Source of the DNA: Phycisphaerales bacterium
GTDB taxonomy: Bacteria; Planctomycetota; Phycisphaerae; Tepidisphaerales; Tepidisphaeraceae
Assembly: GCA_020847375.1 (NCBI GenBank)
Contig: JADLCB010000019.1
Span: forward strand, 124,001-188,000
Reading direction: 5' to 3'
Length of the DNA stretch: 64,000 bases
The stretch's first letter is position 1; the number at the start of each line of letters is the position of its first letter. Shown one piece after another: positions 61,854-64,000 of this stretch. The notes beneath the pieces were generated by a model. The model saw only the letters and a list, made by a program, of their open reading frames with translations. It was not told the DNA's origin and did no database searches. Both the position numbers and the translations under genes were made by a program.

Positions 61854-63055
61854 CGCTGGCGCTCCTGACAACGGACAAATGTCTGACCGTCAATGCGTTT
61901 AACCCTTCCCTTGAGACTTAAAAAAGTCAGCTCGCGCAATACTTCATGTGCTTCCAGGCCCGTGCGCTCGATCAGTACATCGATGTGAACCGTATCATCC
62001 TCCATCTTTTCCAGTAGCAGGGATTGATGGCCGGTCAGTCCGCTTGATTCATCCGGTTCACTGGAATTGCCCGACAAAGCAGCTTCAGGTTCCGGCGCGA
62101 TATCGGTAAATAAATCCGCTTGGGTTGCTGGCGGCGGGTTGCTGACCGTGATCCCGGGCTGGCGCACTGTCTGGGAAACAGGCCCCAGGTCTTCAACAAT
62201 GTCATCGATACTGCTGACCAGCGTTGCCCCATCCCGAATCAACCGATGCGTGCCGGCTGAGGTGGTGCTGTCCACCCGTCCGGGCAGCGCCATGACCGCA
62301 CGGTTATGGTCTTCGCCAGCCAGGCGCGCCGTGATCAGCGCTCCGCTGCGTACATCAGCCTCAATCACCAGAACGCCCCGGCTCATTCCACTGACAATGC
62401 GGTTACGCCGCGGAAAGTTTTCCGCCCGTGGTTCCGTGCCCAATCGATATTCGCTGATGACCGCGCCTTGGCGCGCGATTTGGGCAAACAGCTCCTTGTT
62501 TTCCGGCGGATAAACAATATCCAGCCCGCAACCCAGCACCGCAATGGTGCGCCCCTGATCGTGCTGCAGCGCGCCGCGATGGCTGGCTGAATCAATCCCG
62601 CGCGCTCCGCCGGAGATGACTGTAAAACCCGCACCGGCCAGGAGTGCCCCAAAACGCTGCGCCTGTTCCCGCCCGTAATAGCTGCACTTGCGCGAACCGA
62701 CGATGGCGACGGCATTCAGATCGCGTGGCTGGATGCTTCCGTGAACATACAGCACGCTGGGCGGATCAATAATTTCACGCAGCAGCGCCGGATAGCTTTC
62801 ATCATCACGGCAGATCAATGCAAAACCCAGCGCGGTCGTTTTGGTCAGTTCGTCTTCGGCTTGGCCGCGCCCGTGTTGCAGGGCATGATGAATCCTGGCG
62901 GCCTTGCTGGCCCCCAGTCCTTCGATGGACTGAAGATCGGATAGCGAGCTATGGCACGCCGCCTCGGCGCTACCCATGCGCTGAACCAGCCGGCCAATCA
63001 GGATCGGCCCCAGTCCGTCGGTCATCGCCAGTTGCAACCAGTCCAGTGTTGCCAT
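61850..63055 (-). CDS. dprA: DNA-processing protein DprA
   Basis: 401 residues. An N-terminal HhH/SAM-like part (LIGRLVQRMGSAEAACHSSLSDLQSIEGLG) precedes the Rossmann core: SVLYVHGSIQPRDLNAVAIVGSRKCSYYG, VISGGARGIDSASHRGAL, AVLGCGLDIVYPPENKELF, NFPRRNRIVSGMSRGVLVIEADVRSGALITARLA. The C-terminal winged helix (DDTVHIDVLIERTGLEAHEVLRELTFLSLKGRVKRIDG) is present. DprA loads RecA on incoming single-stranded DNA during transformation. Operon with the Nudix gene downstream. Confidence 0.95.
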   Translation of the reverse strand: MATLDWLQLAMTDGLGPILIGRLVQRMGSAEAACHSSLSDLQSIEGLGASKAARIHHALQHGRGQAEDELTKTTALGFALICRDDESYPALLREIIDPPSVLYVHGSIQPRDLNAVAIVGSRKCSYYGREQAQRFGALLAGAGFTVISGGARGIDSASHRGALQHDQGRTIAVLGCGLDIVYPPENKELFAQIARQGAVISEYRLGTEPRAENFPRRNRIVSGMSRGVLVIEADVRSGALITARLAGEDHNRAVMALPGRVDSTTSAGTHRLIRDGATLVSSIDDIVEDLGPVSQTVRQPGITVSNPPPATQADLFTDIAPEPEAALSGNSSEPDESSGLTGHQSLLLEKMEDDTVHIDVLIERTGLEAHEVLRELTFLSLKGRVKRIDGQTFVRCQERQR

Positions 63056-63143
63056 GATTACACCAGTTACATGATAGCGCCAGTTACCAGATGCCCGCTT
63101 GCCTCGCCATTGGATGCGCCAGCACCCGTTTTCAGTCAGGGGG

Positions 63144-64000
63144 TCATGGCTGATGATCAGCCTGCAGGCTGCTGACCGCTTCGAGCATCAGACCAACCGG
63201 TACATCGTCACGAATAACCGCCTGGCCAATACCATGCGGCAGAACCAGACGAATTTTTCCAGCCTCCACTTTCTTGTCGAAAATCATCGCATCGACCACA
63301 TGCTGCGCATCCAGCTTCAATCCACCCGTCGGCAGTTGCGCGCTGGCAATCAATCGCCGGATGCGATCATGATCAGCTTTGGTCAGCAATCCCAGTTTTT
63401 CAGCGGTGTAGGCTGCTGCACACATGCCCAGTGCCACCGCCTGACCGTGCGCAATTTCGTAATTGGACATGCTTTCAATGGCATGGCCGAACGTGTGTCC
63501 CAGATTCAGGTGGGCGCGCTGCCCTTGTTCCAGCGGGTCATCCGCCACGACTCTGGCTTTGATCGCCACATTGTGCCCCACCAGTTGGGCGATGTAGGGC
63601 AGATCGCCAGCCAGCGCGCGCGGTAGATTTGTTTCCAGTTCGGCAAACCCGTGGCTATCACGGATGATTTCGTGTTTGATGCACTCCGCCAGACCATTGC
63701 GCAGTTCGCGCGGGGGCAGTGTCCGCAGCACGTTGGGATCGATCAGCACCGTAATGGGTTGATGAAACACGCCGATGAGATTTTTGCCCCTGGCGTGATC
63801 GATTCCCGTTTTTCCGCCGACGCTGGCATCCACCATCGCCAGCAGGCTGGTCGGCATCTGGATAAACGGCACGCCGCGCAGAATCGTGCCGGCGATGAAC
63901 CCCGCCATGTCGCCGATCACCCCGCCGCCCAGGGCGATAACCGGTGTCTTGCGGTCGATCCGGCTGGACAAAAGTTGATCGTAAACCGGCAGCAGATGTT
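63144..64000 (-). CDS. aroB: 3-dehydroquinate synthase, N-terminus beyond window
   Basis: The frame is open from 63144 through the right edge, giving about 285 residues of the C-terminal part. It converts DAHP to 3-dehydroquinate in the shikimate path. Visible are IALGGGVIGDMAGFIAGTILRGVPFIQMPTSLLAMVDASVGGKTGID (NAD and Zn region in two stretches), the Lys of KNLIGVFHQP, GLAECIKHEII and HLNLGHTFGHAIE with zinc histidines. The apparent start at 63971 is a TTG inside the gene. About 80-90 N-terminal residues are missing by the window cut, not broken. It is 88 bases from dprA. Confidence 0.96.
   Translation of the reverse strand, partial: HLLPVYDQLLSSRIDRKTPVIALGGGVIGDMAGFIAGTILRGVPFIQMPTSLLAMVDASVGGKTGIDHARGKNLIGVFHQPITVLIDPNVLRTLPPRELRNGLAECIKHEIIRDSHGFAELETNLPRALAGDLPYIAQLVGHNVAIKARVVADDPLEQGQRAHLNLGHTFGHAIESMSNYEIAHGQAVALGMCAAAYTAEKLGLLTKADHDRIRRLIASAQLPTGGLKLDAQHVVDAMIFDKKVEAGKIRLVLPHGIGQAVIRDDVPVGLMLEAVSSLQADHQP

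Overview
The window reads as chromosomal DNA of a planctomycete, most likely of the class Phycisphaerae. The main reasons are three large secreted proteins carrying the planctomycete N-terminal LEPR-XLL motif (LEARQLLA, LEPRRLLA, LEQRRLMA), a PilM-type operon with Gly/Met/Pro-rich linkers, a proposed-homoserine-kinase type phosphoglycerate mutase, and a housekeeping gene order that is loose compared with Proteobacteria or Firmicutes. About 49 protein genes are supported. I saw no rRNA, tRNA, CRISPR array, transposase or integrase. The window cuts a gene at each end (an epimerase on the left, aroB on the right).

Layout. 1-6.4 kb: surface-sugar genes (NAD-dependent epimerase, rfbF, family 2 glycosyltransferase, sugar C-methyltransferase) around the first LEPR-XLL protein (Calx-beta). 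6.6-13.2 kb: a NarL-type two-component pair divergent from a sugar ABC importer (binding protein and two permeases, no ATPase). 13.3-19.8 kb: a small tRNA-binding-domain protein, a KGG stress-type protein, asd, a membrane protein with helical repeats, an ApgM-family protein, a small secreted protein and a Gfo/Idh/MocA oxidoreductase. 20.1-24.2 kb: the second LEPR-XLL protein (eight SdrD-B-like repeats) and gap, with clear terminators. 24.3-30.1 kb: a three-gene PilM(N)-PilO-like-PilP-like operon. 30.4-39.5 kb: mtaB-dtd, a GT87-type membrane glycosyltransferase, an SGNH hydrolase, ndk, an aminotransferase, hldD and an AspT/YidE-type transporter. 39.5-42.9 kb: frr, a TPR protein with two RNA polymerase alpha-CTD-like domains, and an aldolase-like protein of unknown function. 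43-48.8 kb: folC, mraY, murF, murE, i.e. DAP-type peptidoglycan synthesis. 49.5-52.5 kb: the third LEPR-XLL protein (beta-helix, four FN3, PA14). 52.7-56.7 kb: accA-folP-cdaA-cdaR, linking fatty acid, folate and c-di-AMP synthesis. 57-64 kb: tyrA, argC, a perfect parS-like palindrome, a polyprenyl diphosphate synthase, a cysteine desulfurase, a Nudix hydrolase, dprA and partial aroB.

The genes are mainly envelope and core metabolism: peptidoglycan precursors, polyprenyl carrier, heptose and CDP-sugar surface glycans, a pilus or secretion inner-membrane platform, and several giant extracellular proteins. The features I consider most worth following are the TPR plus double alpha-CTD protein (40380-41288), the parS-like site (58961-58980), the PilM operon whose three proteins share GMPGMPG linkers, the CdaA with DLG in place of the DGA motif, and the ABC permease with two large membrane-spanning insertions.
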